Shown here in pieces: positions 26,028 through 33,811 of a DNA stretch of 64,000 nucleotides (positions within the stretch are counted from its first letter, which is position 1; each line of letters begins with the position of its first letter). A program made the translations under genes and the position numbers. This DNA comes from Leptotrichia trevisanii DSM 22070. GTDB lineage: Bacteria; Fusobacteriota; Fusobacteriia; Fusobacteriales; Leptotrichiaceae. Location of the stretch: positions 39,675 through 103,674 of the forward strand of contig NZ_AXVL01000011.1 in the NCBI RefSeq assembly GCF_000482505.1, read 5' to 3'. The notes under the pieces are model-generated. The model did no database searches, had not been told where the DNA came from, and saw nothing but the letters and a program-made list of their open reading frames with translations.

Positions 26028-26510
26028 TTAAATGATCCAAAAGTCAAAATCTTCACAAATCTGATCATATTGCTTATCTTTCCCTATTATGTCTGCAAAC
26101 TCTTTAAAATCTTTACTTGTTTTTCTCAAATATTCATCATTTCCCACAACTTCTTCAATTTTTTCTGAAATTCCGTGCCATGCCTTGTAAATATCAGGTA
26201 TAATTTTCAACCCTTCCTCAGTTATTTTTGTAAAGGAATTTTTTCCAGCTTTTTCCCTTTTTACATATCCTTTTGAAATTAATTTATCAACAAATCTTGT
26301 AACAGTTGAAGGAGCTATTGCCAGTGTTTCTGATATTTGGTTTACTGTAAGCCCCTTTTCCTCTTCCTTCAATATAATCATAAGAAAACCGTGTGTTGGA
26401 TAAATATCCATTTTTTCAAATGATTCTTCTGCTATTTTATTAACCATTCTAAACATTTTTGAAATTGTAAAGTACATACATTTTTGAATTTCCATTTTTC
26501 CTTTATTCAT
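26028..26510 (-). CDS. MarR-family transcriptional regulator
   Basis: About 160 residues from the ATG at 26510, preferred because GGAAG lies 8 nt upstream; a GTG at 26519 is the alternative. The winged helix-turn-helix is clear: LTVNQISETLAIAPSTVTRFVDKLISKGYVKREKAGKN, with the wing around SFTKITEEG. MarR proteins are dimeric repressors released by small ligands or oxidation; one Cys (near the C-terminus, QICEDFDF) is present. It starts 30 bp after the AI-2E-type exporter gene on the same strand, a likely regulatory target. The ligand is unknown. Confidence 0.88.
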   Translation of the reverse strand: MNKGKMEIQKCMYFTISKMFRMVNKIAEESFEKMDIYPTHGFLMIILKEEEKGLTVNQISETLAIAPSTVTRFVDKLISKGYVKREKAGKNSFTKITEEGLKIIPDIYKAWHGISEKIEEVVGNDEYLRKTSKDFKEFADIIGKDKQYDQICEDFDFWII

Positions 26511-26539
26511 ATTTTTCACTTCCTTACTTTTTTCATTTG

Positions 26540-27742
26540 TTATTTATTTTTTATCATATATTTTTCCCAGCAAAATAGCCACGTAAGTTTAATAATAATG
26601 TACGCAGGAATAGCGACAAAGGCACCTCCAATCCCAAATAACGCCCCTCCAACGAGAACTGCCAGAAGAGTCGTAATCGGGTGCATTTCTACAGATTTTC
26701 CTGTAAGCCATGGTTTTACAATATTTGCTTCTATTGTCTGTACAATGGTAATTAGAACTACTATTAAAATCACGAGCTTAAACGACTTTGTAAAGGCATA
26801 CAGTATCGCTGGAATCAGTCCAATAAAGGGCCCTATAAACGGAATCACATTTCCAAATCCTACAATCACTGAAAAAAGCAGACTGTAATCCATTTTCAAA
26901 AAATAAAAAATTACAAACGATACAACTCCAACTATCATACTGTCCAGAGCTGTTACAAGAATATATTTTCCAATAGTTTCATCCATATGCTTTATAAGGA
27001 CAATCAAGTCCTCCCTGTCCATATTCCGCAAAATCCGTTTAACTCCATTTTCAATGTTGTCATAACTGAAAATCAGCATTATTGTAAAAATAGGTGTCAT
27101 AAACAATAAACTGAATGTACTGCTTATTAATGAAAAACTTGAACCTAGCACTTTTATTACATTTTTTACAATTATGTCTTTAGAGCTGATTATGGAACTT
27201 CTTAAATCAATGTTGTTGCTTTCAAGGAAACCAAAAAAGTTATTTTGCAGCTTTTCCTGATTTTTTAGTAAAAAGTCAATAAGGCTCGACACTTGCTTTG
27301 TAAAAATAGGCACAATTGTCAAGACTATATAAAGAAAAATCACAAAAAATACCGATAGTACAAGCAAAATTGCAAATGTACGATTTAACTGAAATCTTTT
27401 TTTCTTATTTTTATGTAAAATTTCATTAAATAACTCTAGTTTTTTTCTTCGTTCTGAATTACTTATGTTCATTTTTTCCACTTTTTCCAGTTCATCAAGT
27501 TTACTGCTTTTTATAAAGCTGCTATTTCTGTCCTTCTCACTTATCATATCTATAAAAGGCATAAGACAATACACAATTATAAATGACAGAATAAACGGGA
27601 AAATAGTGCTTGTAACAAGCCTTATAGGTTTTGCAAAGTTGTCATAAACCCTAAAAAACAACAAAATTGTCAAAAGCATCAGTACTGCTACAATTAAAAT
27701 ATTTCTTAATTTTAACAGTTTTTCCTCATCATAAAATTTCAT
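26540..27742 (-). CDS. AI-2E transporter (PerM/YdiK) family membrane protein
   Basis: 400 residues with about eight membrane segments. A cytoplasmic charged insertion follows the second helix (about 75-118, with SKLDELEKVEKMNISNSERR). The C-terminal half carries the family pattern: IGKYILVTALDSMIVGVVSF, GFGNVIPFIGPFIGLIPAIL, VQTIEANIVKPWLTGKSVEMHPI and GGALFGIGGAFVAIPAY. Family members export autoinducer-2, other small solutes or Na+; the substrate here is unknown. It is adjacent to and upstream of the MarR gene in the same direction. Confidence 0.88.
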   Translation of the reverse strand: MKFYDEEKLLKLRNILIVAVLMLLTILLFFRVYDNFAKPIRLVTSTIFPFILSFIIVYCLMPFIDMISEKDRNSSFIKSSKLDELEKVEKMNISNSERRKKLELFNEILHKNKKKRFQLNRTFAILLVLSVFFVIFLYIVLTIVPIFTKQVSSLIDFLLKNQEKLQNNFFGFLESNNIDLRSSIISSKDIIVKNVIKVLGSSFSLISSTFSLLFMTPIFTIMLIFSYDNIENGVKRILRNMDREDLIVLIKHMDETIGKYILVTALDSMIVGVVSFVIFYFLKMDYSLLFSVIVGFGNVIPFIGPFIGLIPAILYAFTKSFKLVILIVVLITIVQTIEANIVKPWLTGKSVEMHPITTLLAVLVGGALFGIGGAFVAIPAYIIIKLTWLFCWEKYMIKNK

Positions 27743-27781
27743 TTGATAAATCTCCCTTTTTATATCTATCCCTTTTCTGCT

Positions 27782-29107
27782 CTATCCAAAGAACTTGTCA
27801 CTTTTCTTATTAAACACAATGTCAATTGGACATCCTTCAAATCCAAAATATTCCCTTAATTTATTCTCGATATATCTCTGGTAAGAAAAATGTATTAATT
27901 CTGGATTGTTGGCAAAAAATACGAATTTTGGCGGTGCCTGACTTACCTGTGTTGCATAATTTATTTTTACTGCCCGCCCTTTTCTTGTAGGCACTGGATT
28001 CTGTGCTATCATTTCTGCCAAAATCTGATTCAATAGTCCAGTTGCTATCTTTTTATGATATTCCTCATTGATAAATTTAGCCTGTTCCAGTATATTTAGC
28101 GTTCTTTTCCCAGTTAATGCCGAAATTGTAACAATTGGAGCATAGTCCAGAAATGCCAAGTCCGCCTTTACTAAAGCTGTAAATTCCTTTACGCTGTTGT
28201 TATTCTTTTCAATTAAATCCCATTTGTTCACCGCAATAATAATCGGCTTTCTTTCCTCATAAATCATTCCTGCAATTCTCTTATCCTGATCTGTCAAAAG
28301 TTCTGTCGCATCTAGCATCAGTACACATACATCTGCTCTTTTTATCGCCTTTATTGCCCGCAGTACACTGTAATACTCGACATCGTCATCCACTTTTGAT
28401 TTTCTACGGATTCCCGCTGTATCAATTAATGTATAAGTTTCCCCGTTATATTTCAGGCTAGAATCAATTGTATCTCTCGTTGTCCCCGCAATATCACTTA
28501 CGATTGAACGCTCTTCATTCAGAAGTTTATTTACAAGCGAAGATTTCCCTGCATTTGGCCTTCCAAGAATTGCAATGTTAAGTCCATTTTCAATTTGTTT
28601 TATTTTCTTGTCCTCGAATTTATTAATTACCGCATCCAGCAAATCCCCCAGATTTGTCTTATGTTCCCCGGAGATTCCAATAACTTCTTCAAATCCCAGT
28701 CCATAAAACTCAAAAATATTTTCCTGATCACGTACATAATTGTCAATCTTGTTTACAGCCACAACAACCTTCTTATCCTGTCTTCTAAGAACTGTTGCCA
28801 CATCCTCGTCAAGTCCGGTAATTCCAGCTTTTCCATCCACCAGAAATATAATTACATCCGCCTCGTCAATTGCAACCTGTGCCTGCTGCTTAATTTTCCC
28901 CATCATAAAGTCCTCGGTTCGTGGCTCAAGCCCACCAGTATCCACCAGGATGAACTCTTTTCCGCTCCACTCCATCTCACGATAAAGTCTGTCTCTTGTA
29001 ACTCCTGGCTCATCCTTCACGATAGACAGCCTGTCCCCCACCAGCTTATTAAATAACGTTGATTTTCCTACATTAGGCCTACCAACAATCGCTACTGTAT
29101 GTTTCAT
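27782..29107 (-). CDS. der: Ribosome biogenesis GTPase Der (EngA)
   Basis: About 441 residues from the ATG at 29107, whose Shine-Dalgarno GGAGG lies 7 nt upstream and overlaps an earlier in-frame ATG at 29119. Two tandem GTPase domains: the first with GRPNVGKST, DTGG and NKID, the second with GRPNAGKSS, DTAG and NKWD. A C-terminal KH-like domain ends CPIDIVFNKK. Der is an essential 50S assembly factor. The length and domain order are canonical. It is apparently a single-gene unit with its own upstream spacer. Confidence 0.97.
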   Translation of the reverse strand: MKHTVAIVGRPNVGKSTLFNKLVGDRLSIVKDEPGVTRDRLYREMEWSGKEFILVDTGGLEPRTEDFMMGKIKQQAQVAIDEADVIIFLVDGKAGITGLDEDVATVLRRQDKKVVVAVNKIDNYVRDQENIFEFYGLGFEEVIGISGEHKTNLGDLLDAVINKFEDKKIKQIENGLNIAILGRPNAGKSSLVNKLLNEERSIVSDIAGTTRDTIDSSLKYNGETYTLIDTAGIRRKSKVDDDVEYYSVLRAIKAIKRADVCVLMLDATELLTDQDKRIAGMIYEERKPIIIAVNKWDLIEKNNNSVKEFTALVKADLAFLDYAPIVTISALTGKRTLNILEQAKFINEEYHKKIATGLLNQILAEMIAQNPVPTRKGRAVKINYATQVSQAPPKFVFFANNPELIHFSYQRYIENKLREYFGFEGCPIDIVFNKKSDKFFG

Positions 29108-29344
29108 ATCTTCCTCCATTTTTCTATTTATTTTTTCCCTTTAAATTATCAATCCAATTTTTTTACAATTTACAAAAAATCCCTGAAACCAAATTTTCAC
29201 TTAATTTTTCTAACTTTCATCATTTCTATTTTGAAAAATTTCAAATAATTTCAAAAGAATTTGAATATACAATATATTTTATCATATTTTTTGTATTTTT
29301 ATTAGTCTTTTTTAATGATATTACAGAAAAAGTGCAAATAAAAT

Positions 29345-29372
29345 AAAGACTAGAGCATTATCTCCAGTCTTT
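29345..29372. terminator. Hairpin upstream of der
   Basis: AAAGACT (29345-29351) and AGTCTTT (29366-29372), extended by AGAG/CTC, with T-rich flanks on both strands. It could be a second terminator for the gene at 29463. Confidence 0.5.
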
Positions 29373-29404
29373 TTAAATAAATATTTTTTAAATTTTATAT
29401 ACAT

Positions 29405-29441
29405 AAAAACACCCAAACTCAAATTTTCCAGTTCAGGTGTC
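29405..29441 (-). terminator. Terminator after the DUF1304 gene
   Basis: ACACC (29409-29413) and GGTGT (29436-29440), with an inner AACT/AGTT helix. On the minus strand it is followed by TTTTTATG. It lies 22 bp after the stop of the DUF1304 gene. Confidence 0.65.
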
Positions 29442-29462
29442 TCTTTAAAAATCTAATCAAAA

Positions 29463-29840
29463 TTATGAAACTATTAATGGCAACAATACTGTAATAATAG
29501 CCATTAAAGCAGGTATTCCCTGCAATAAAAATATTTTTTTAGAAACTGTGACAGAACCGTAAATAGCTGCACAGATAATACAAATCAGGAAGAAAACTGC
29601 AATTTGAAATTGAAATTCTCCGCTTTCGATTAAACTCCACACTAATCCTGTGGCAAGGAAGCTATTGTATAATCCTTGATTTGCCATCATTTTTTTTACA
29701 CGTTCATCCTTTAAGAATTTTGAATCCAGTCCAAAATTTCTTTGTACAGTTTCACTTTCATTGAAATACATTTCAAGAATTAATATATAATAATGCTCGA
29801 TTGCCACGAATAATATTAATATGAATGCCAGTATACTCAA
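29463..29840 (-). CDS. DUF1304 membrane protein
   Basis: 125 residues and four membrane segments: an N-terminal one with AIEHYYILILEMYF, then about 58-76, 80-98 and 105-123. The opening helix with an acidic and a His residue, followed by the NQGLYNSFLATGLVW pattern, matches DUF1304 proteins. Their function is not known. It lies 39 bp downstream of map on the same strand and is followed by its own terminator (29405-29441), so it likely ends the adk-map transcription unit. Confidence 0.8.
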   Translation of the reverse strand: MSILAFILILFVAIEHYYILILEMYFNESETVQRNFGLDSKFLKDERVKKMMANQGLYNSFLATGLVWSLIESGEFQFQIAVFFLICIICAAIYGSVTVSKKIFLLQGIPALMAIITVLLPLIVS

Positions 29841-29879
29841 TATAATTCTCTCCCTTCTTTATATTTTTTTATTTCAAGA

Positions 29880-30653
29880 TTAATCTCTTACACTTAGGAT
29901 AACAGGCTTTCCATCAATAATGGCAAGGCTATGTTCATATTGTGCTGAACGTTTTCCATCTTTAGTAACCGCAGTCCACATATCAGATAAGATTTTAACT
30001 TTATAAGTTCCGACATTTACCATCGGCTCAACCGTGATTACCATTCCATCTTCGATTTTAGCCCCTGTTCCAGCTTTTCCATAATTTGGAATAATTGGAT
30101 CTTCGTGCATTTCCTTTCCTACTCCGTGTCCTGCAAAATCTCTTACAAGCGAGAATCCAAAACTTTCCACATATTCTTGGATAGCGTGTCCAATATCTCC
30201 AATTCTGTTTCCGGCATGTGCCGCCTCAATTCCAATATCTCTTGCCTTTTTAGTAACTTCCATCAATTTTTTAGAAGTTTCATCAATTTCCCCCACAGCA
30301 TAAGTGATTGCAGCATCACCAAAATAGCCGTCAAGCACTGTAACTGTATCGACTGTCAAAATATCCCCTTCTTTTAGTATTTGCTTTTTACTTGGAATGC
30401 CGTGTACTACGACTTCATTTACAGAAATACAGGTTGCAGCTGGGTAAGGAGGATACGGACGTCCTACATCGTAACCTTTTGTACCAGGGATGGCACCTTG
30501 GCTTCTAATGTAATCTTCTGCGATTTGATCCAATTCGTGTGTACTTACTCCCACTTTTACATATTTTGGCAATACATCTTCAAAAAGTCTTGCGATTATT
30601 TCATTAGCTTTTTTAATTTTTTTTATTTCATCCAACGTTTTATAAATTATCAT
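29880..30653 (-). CDS. map: Methionine aminopeptidase type I
   Basis: 257 residues. The metal ligands of the pita-bread fold can be read in order: DTVTVLDGYFGDAA (two Asp), GHGVGKEMHEDP (His), ITVEPMVNVG (Glu) and the final QYEHSLAI (Glu). CISVNEVVVHGIP supplies the substrate-side His. It removes the N-terminal Met of new proteins. The length is the standard bacterial type Ia. It follows adk, as is common next to ribosomal-protein operons, although no ribosomal genes are here. Confidence 0.97.
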   Translation of the reverse strand: MIIYKTLDEIKKIKKANEIIARLFEDVLPKYVKVGVSTHELDQIAEDYIRSQGAIPGTKGYDVGRPYPPYPAATCISVNEVVVHGIPSKKQILKEGDILTVDTVTVLDGYFGDAAITYAVGEIDETSKKLMEVTKKARDIGIEAAHAGNRIGDIGHAIQEYVESFGFSLVRDFAGHGVGKEMHEDPIIPNYGKAGTGAKIEDGMVITVEPMVNVGTYKVKILSDMWTAVTKDGKRSAQYEHSLAIIDGKPVILSVRD

Positions 30654-30866
30654 TTTTTATACTTCTTCTTTCTAAATTTCTTATTTTTTATTTTTTAATA
30701 GATATATTTGATAGCTCAATACTTTTTTACAAAAGAGCTTGTACCTTTGCAAATAAAAGTTATTTAATTATAGAATAAGTTTAGCAATATTACTTTAAGA
30801 TTGAATTCAAATTCTAAATTTGTTTTATTTTACCAACTCAATTTTAGGTAATTTTGAAAATATTTA

Positions 30867-31496
30867 CTATTTTTCTAAAATATCAATTATATCTTTTGTA
30901 ATTTCTTCCAGTTTTTTTGCCCCATCTACGCTGTAAACCTTATTTTGCTTTTTGTAAAAATCCAATACTGGTGCTGTCTGCTCGTTATAAACTGCCAGTC
31001 TTTTTTTCACTGTTTCTTCATTATCGTCTGCCCTTTGTTCCAAATCTTCTGGATTTTCATCTACTGGCGGATTGTATTTTATGTGATAAATTTTACCAGT
31101 TTTTTTAGACACTCTTCTTCCTGTGATTCTTTCAATAATTTCTTCATCACTTACTTCAAGTGCAACAACTTTTTCAATTTTTCTGTTTGATTTTGCCAAA
31201 ATTTTGTCAAGTTCTTCGGCTTGAGCCACAGTTCTTGGAAATCCATCCAGAATAAATCCTTTTTTACAGTCATCTTCCTGCAATCTTGCTTCCACTAATC
31301 CATTTACGATGTCATCTGAAACCAATTTTCCTTCATCCATCAATTTTTTTGCTTCCAGTCCTAACGGAGTCTTATTTGCAATTGCAGCTCTCAAAATATC
31401 CCCTGTTGAAATTTGAGGAATTTCATATTTTTGAATTAATTCCTTTGCCTGAGTTCCTTTCCCTGCTCCCGGTGCTCCAAATAACACTATATTCAT
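30867..31496 (-). CDS. adk: Adenylate kinase
   Basis: 209 residues. P-loop GAPGAGKGTQ at 7-16, AMP-binding STGDILRAAI, GFPRTVAQAEEL, the LID region with ITGRRV and YHIKYNPP, and RADDNEETVKKRL. The LID is the short-to-long form but lacks the four zinc Cys seen in many Gram-positive enzymes. It interconverts ATP+AMP and 2 ADP. The Shine-Dalgarno AGGAG (31530-31534) is 33 nt from the ATG, but a perfect inverted repeat (31508-31529) lies between and could bring them together. A promoter is at 31560-31588. Confidence 0.97.
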   Translation of the reverse strand: MNIVLFGAPGAGKGTQAKELIQKYEIPQISTGDILRAAIANKTPLGLEAKKLMDEGKLVSDDIVNGLVEARLQEDDCKKGFILDGFPRTVAQAEELDKILAKSNRKIEKVVALEVSDEEIIERITGRRVSKKTGKIYHIKYNPPVDENPEDLEQRADDNEETVKKRLAVYNEQTAPVLDFYKKQNKVYSVDGAKKLEEITKDIIDILEK

Positions 31497-31507
31497 AATT
31501 ATTTATC

Positions 31508-31529
31508 CGATATTTAAAATTAAATATCG
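31508..31529 (-). promoter_or_regulatory. Hairpin between Shine-Dalgarno and start codon of adk
   Basis: CGATATTTAA and TTAAATATCG (10-bp arms, 2-nt centre) lie directly after AGGAG and 11 nt before the ATG. If the hairpin forms, the effective Shine-Dalgarno spacing falls from 33 to about 11 nt. Confidence 0.55.
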
Positions 31530-31559
31530 CTCCTTTCCAAATTTATTTTTTCATATCTA

Positions 31560-31588
31560 ATTTTAACATTTTAATAACTATTTTTCAA
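31560..31588 (-). promoter_or_regulatory. adk promoter
   Basis: On the minus strand TTGAAA (31583-31588), a 17-nt spacer and TAAAAT (31560-31565). It lies after the terminator of the small RNA candidate, so adk appears to be transcribed separately. Confidence 0.6.
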
Positions 31589-31611
31589 ACTTCTTTTTCA
31601 AATTTTTTATA

Positions 31612-31689
31612 AACAAAAAAACTGAATTTAATCCAGTTTTTTTTGCTAAAGAATCTTAGCTAATTTTAGTTAGAGTGGGTAATAAACCC
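31612..31689 (-). ncRNA. Candidate free-standing small structured RNA (~75 nt)
   Basis: A promoter (31696-31723) is followed on the minus strand by three small hairpins: GGGT/ACCC (31677-31689), CTAA/TTAG (31660-31673) and GCTAA/TTAGC (31645-31660). A 9-bp terminator stem (AAAAAACTG at 31615-31623, CAGTTTTTT at 31634-31642) with a T-run comes last. There is no open frame of note. adk has its own promoter downstream, so this looks like a small RNA gene and not only a leader. Family unknown. Confidence 0.5.
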
Positions 31690-31695
31690 ATATAT

Positions 31696-31723
31696 ATTTT
31701 ACCACATTTATAAATTTTATCAA
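31696..31723 (-). promoter_or_regulatory. Promoter of the small RNA candidate
   Basis: On the minus strand TTGATA (31718-31723), a 16-nt spacer and TAAAAT (31696-31701), about 7 nt before the first hairpin. Confidence 0.6.
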
Positions 31724-31771
31724 TACCTTTTTGAAATTTTTTATTTTTTTCGTAAAAATCGTGGTGTATGA

Positions 31772-31817
31772 AAAAGCCATATTTATTCTCGTTATTCTGA
31801 AAATTAGTATGGCTTTT
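31772..31817 (-). terminator. Terminator of the transketolase operon
   Basis: A perfect 10-bp stem (AAAAGCCATA at 31772-31781, TATGGCTTTT at 31808-31817) with a T-run on the minus strand, 22 bp after the tktC stop. Confidence 0.75.
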
Positions 31818-31838
31818 CTATCATTGCCTGCTTATTTA

Positions 31839-32768
31839 TTATTTTAAATTATTTAAAACAATCTCCACAATATCCTTCGCTCTAAGCCCATAATTTGTAA
31901 GCATAGTTTCCCCATCCGCACTTTGCCCAAAAATATCCTGTATTCCATGTTTTATCACTTTTGTCGGATGAACTTCTGATAAGTATTCTGAAACTGCACT
32001 TCCAAGTCCACCAATCACAGAATGTTCCTCACTTGTTACAATAAATTTACACTCTTTTGCAGCTTTTAGAACTGTTTCCATATCTAACGGTTTTATTGTG
32101 GAAACATTGACTACTCTCGCTTTTATACCTTTTTCTTCTAGTAATTTAGAAGCCTCAAGTGCTTCTGAAACCATAAGTCCTGTCGCTAAAATTGCTACAT
32201 CATTCCCTTCTGTCAAAGTTGCAGCTTTTCCTATTTCAAATTTATAATTTTCATCAAATAATACTGGAATATTAAGTCTTCCAAGTCTTACGTAAACAGG
32301 CCCCTTATAATCTGCCACAGCAAAAATCATTTTTTCTGTTTCAACCGCATCTGCTGGTGATAAAACCACCATTCCTGGAATTGCACGCATTAAAGCCATA
32401 TCTTCGACAGATTGGTGTGAACCTCCATCCTCTCCTAACGAAACTCCTGCGTGAGTCGGACAAATCTTAACATTCAATTGTGGATATGCCACCGAATTTC
32501 TAATCTGATCAAAGGCACGCCCTGCCGCAAAATGTGCAAATGTTGAAGCAAACGGTATTTTGCCAGTCGTTGCGATCCCTGCTGCAGTTGCAATCATATC
32601 AGCTTCCGCAATTCCCACATTTATATGTCTTTCTGGAAATTCTTTTTTAAAATATGCAGTCATTGTCGATTTTGACAAGTCCGCTTCCAGAACTACCACA
32701 TCTTTATTTACTTTTCCCAATTTGACTAACGCTTCTCCATAAGCCACTCTAGTTGATTTTTTTTCCAT
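31839..32768 (-). CDS. Transketolase, C-terminal subunit
   Basis: About 309 residues from the ATG at 32768 (AGGAG 9 nt upstream; another ATG at 32774 is too close to it). It covers the pyrimidine-binding and C-terminal domains: RVAYGEALVKLGK, FPERHINVGIAEADMI with the catalytic-type Glu, SLGEDGGSHQSVEDMALMRA and RLGRLNIPVLF. With the separately encoded N-terminal half (32947-33765) it forms a split transketolase, exchanging two-carbon units in the non-oxidative pentose phosphate pathway. A 303-bp copy of its 3' end sits at 14905-15207. The 172-bp spacer to the N-subunit holds a structured element. Confidence 0.93.
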   Translation of the reverse strand: MEKKSTRVAYGEALVKLGKVNKDVVVLEADLSKSTMTAYFKKEFPERHINVGIAEADMIATAAGIATTGKIPFASTFAHFAAGRAFDQIRNSVAYPQLNVKICPTHAGVSLGEDGGSHQSVEDMALMRAIPGMVVLSPADAVETEKMIFAVADYKGPVYVRLGRLNIPVLFDENYKFEIGKAATLTEGNDVAILATGLMVSEALEASKLLEEKGIKARVVNVSTIKPLDMETVLKAAKECKFIVTSEEHSVIGGLGSAVSEYLSEVHPTKVIKHGIQDIFGQSADGETMLTNYGLRAKDIVEIVLNNLK

Positions 32769-32828
32769 TCTCATATTCTCCTATTTTTTATTTCATTATT
32801 TTTAAAAACTTTCTAATACTATTCCACA

Positions 32829-32939
32829 AGCCAGGGTTAGTGCGTAGCACTTTCGCCATTCTCTTTAATATTCCATTAGTTAAATATGTTAAAATAACTA
32901 TTATTGCGAAATGAAGGGAAATGGCGATTGATTTCCCTT
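32829..32939 (-). ncRNA. Structured intercistronic element, copy B (tktN-tktC spacer)
   Basis: On the minus strand: a 9-bp hairpin AAGGGAAAT/ATTTCCCTT (32914-32939) with 8-nt loop CAATCGCC, a TAGTTA/TAACTA hairpin, then GGCGA (complement of loop TCGCC), then AGTGC-TAC-GCACT and AACCCTGGCT. The same order occurs at 44795-44888 with compensatory changes. It begins 8 nt after the tktN stop. Candidate RNA motif with a loop-tail pairing. Confidence 0.55.
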
Positions 32940-32946
32940 GCTATTA

Positions 32947-33765
32947 TTAACTCAATTCTTCCATTGCCTTCTTGTATTCTTCATCATTTGGAGCAGCCCC
33001 GTGGAATCCAGCGTTATTTTCCATAAACGAAACTCCTTTTCCTTTTACAGTGTTTGCAACTATTACTGTCGGCTGTCCTTTCACAGTTTTTGCTGTGTCA
33101 AGAGCATTTATGATTTCTTCATAATTATGTCCGTCAATCTCTATTACATTCCATTTGAATGCCTTGAATTTTTCCCCAACTGGAGCGACATCCATTACAT
33201 CCGAAACTTTTCCATCAATCTGCAAGTTATTATAATCAACTATTGCAACTAAATTATCAAGTTTGTAATGTGCAGCCGTCATAACCGCTTCCCAGACTTG
33301 TCCTTCCTGCAATTCTCCATCTCCTAAGATTGTATAGACTCTGAAATCATTATTGTAAATTTTTGCACTCAAAGCCATTCCATTTGCTGCTGAAAGTCCT
33401 TGCCCAAGTGAACCTGTTGACATTTCAACTCCAGCCAGCTTTTTCATATCAGGATGCCCCTGAAGCGGAGAATGCCATTTTCTAAGTGTTGGAATAAGAT
33501 TCTTCCCTTCATCTCCTAAAAATCCTTTTTCTATCAAAGCCGCATACAGTGCAGGAGCAGCATGCCCTTTACTAAGCACTAATCTATCTCTATTTTCCAT
33601 TTTTGGATTTTTTGGATCAACATTCATTTCCTTCCAGTAAAGCACAGCCAGAATATCAGCAATTGAAAGCGAACCCCCTGGATGTCCTGATTTTGCCCTG
33701 TAAATCATTTCAATAATGTCTTTTCTCAATGTTTTTGCTTTTTTTTGCAAATCTTTTATTTCCAT
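32947..33765 (-). CDS. Transketolase, N-terminal subunit
   Basis: About 272 residues from the ATG at 33765, which has GGAGG 5 nt upstream; the ATG at 33777 overlaps that site. The ThDP-binding domain shows SGHPGGSLSIADILAVLYW, LSKGHAAPALYAAL, MSTGSLGQGLSAANGMAL and GDGELQEGQVWEA through NNLQIDG (the GDG-N diphosphate motif). Split transketolases are common in anaerobes. It is followed by the C-terminal subunit gene and preceded by a GPH sugar symporter, suggesting pentose or other sugar use. No pentose isomerase gene is adjacent. Confidence 0.94.
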   Translation of the reverse strand: MEIKDLQKKAKTLRKDIIEMIYRAKSGHPGGSLSIADILAVLYWKEMNVDPKNPKMENRDRLVLSKGHAAPALYAALIEKGFLGDEGKNLIPTLRKWHSPLQGHPDMKKLAGVEMSTGSLGQGLSAANGMALSAKIYNNDFRVYTILGDGELQEGQVWEAVMTAAHYKLDNLVAIVDYNNLQIDGKVSDVMDVAPVGEKFKAFKWNVIEIDGHNYEEIINALDTAKTVKGQPTVIVANTVKGKGVSFMENNAGFHGAAPNDEEYKKAMEELS

Positions 33766-33811
33766 AAAAACCTCCATTTTTTTATTTATAAATATTAATA
33801 ATTAACTAAAA

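Noticed and set aside
30105..31498. Plus-strand frames opposite map and adk
   Set aside because: They are antisense shadows of well-conserved genes, with Phe/Leu/Cys-heavy composition and no ribosome sites.
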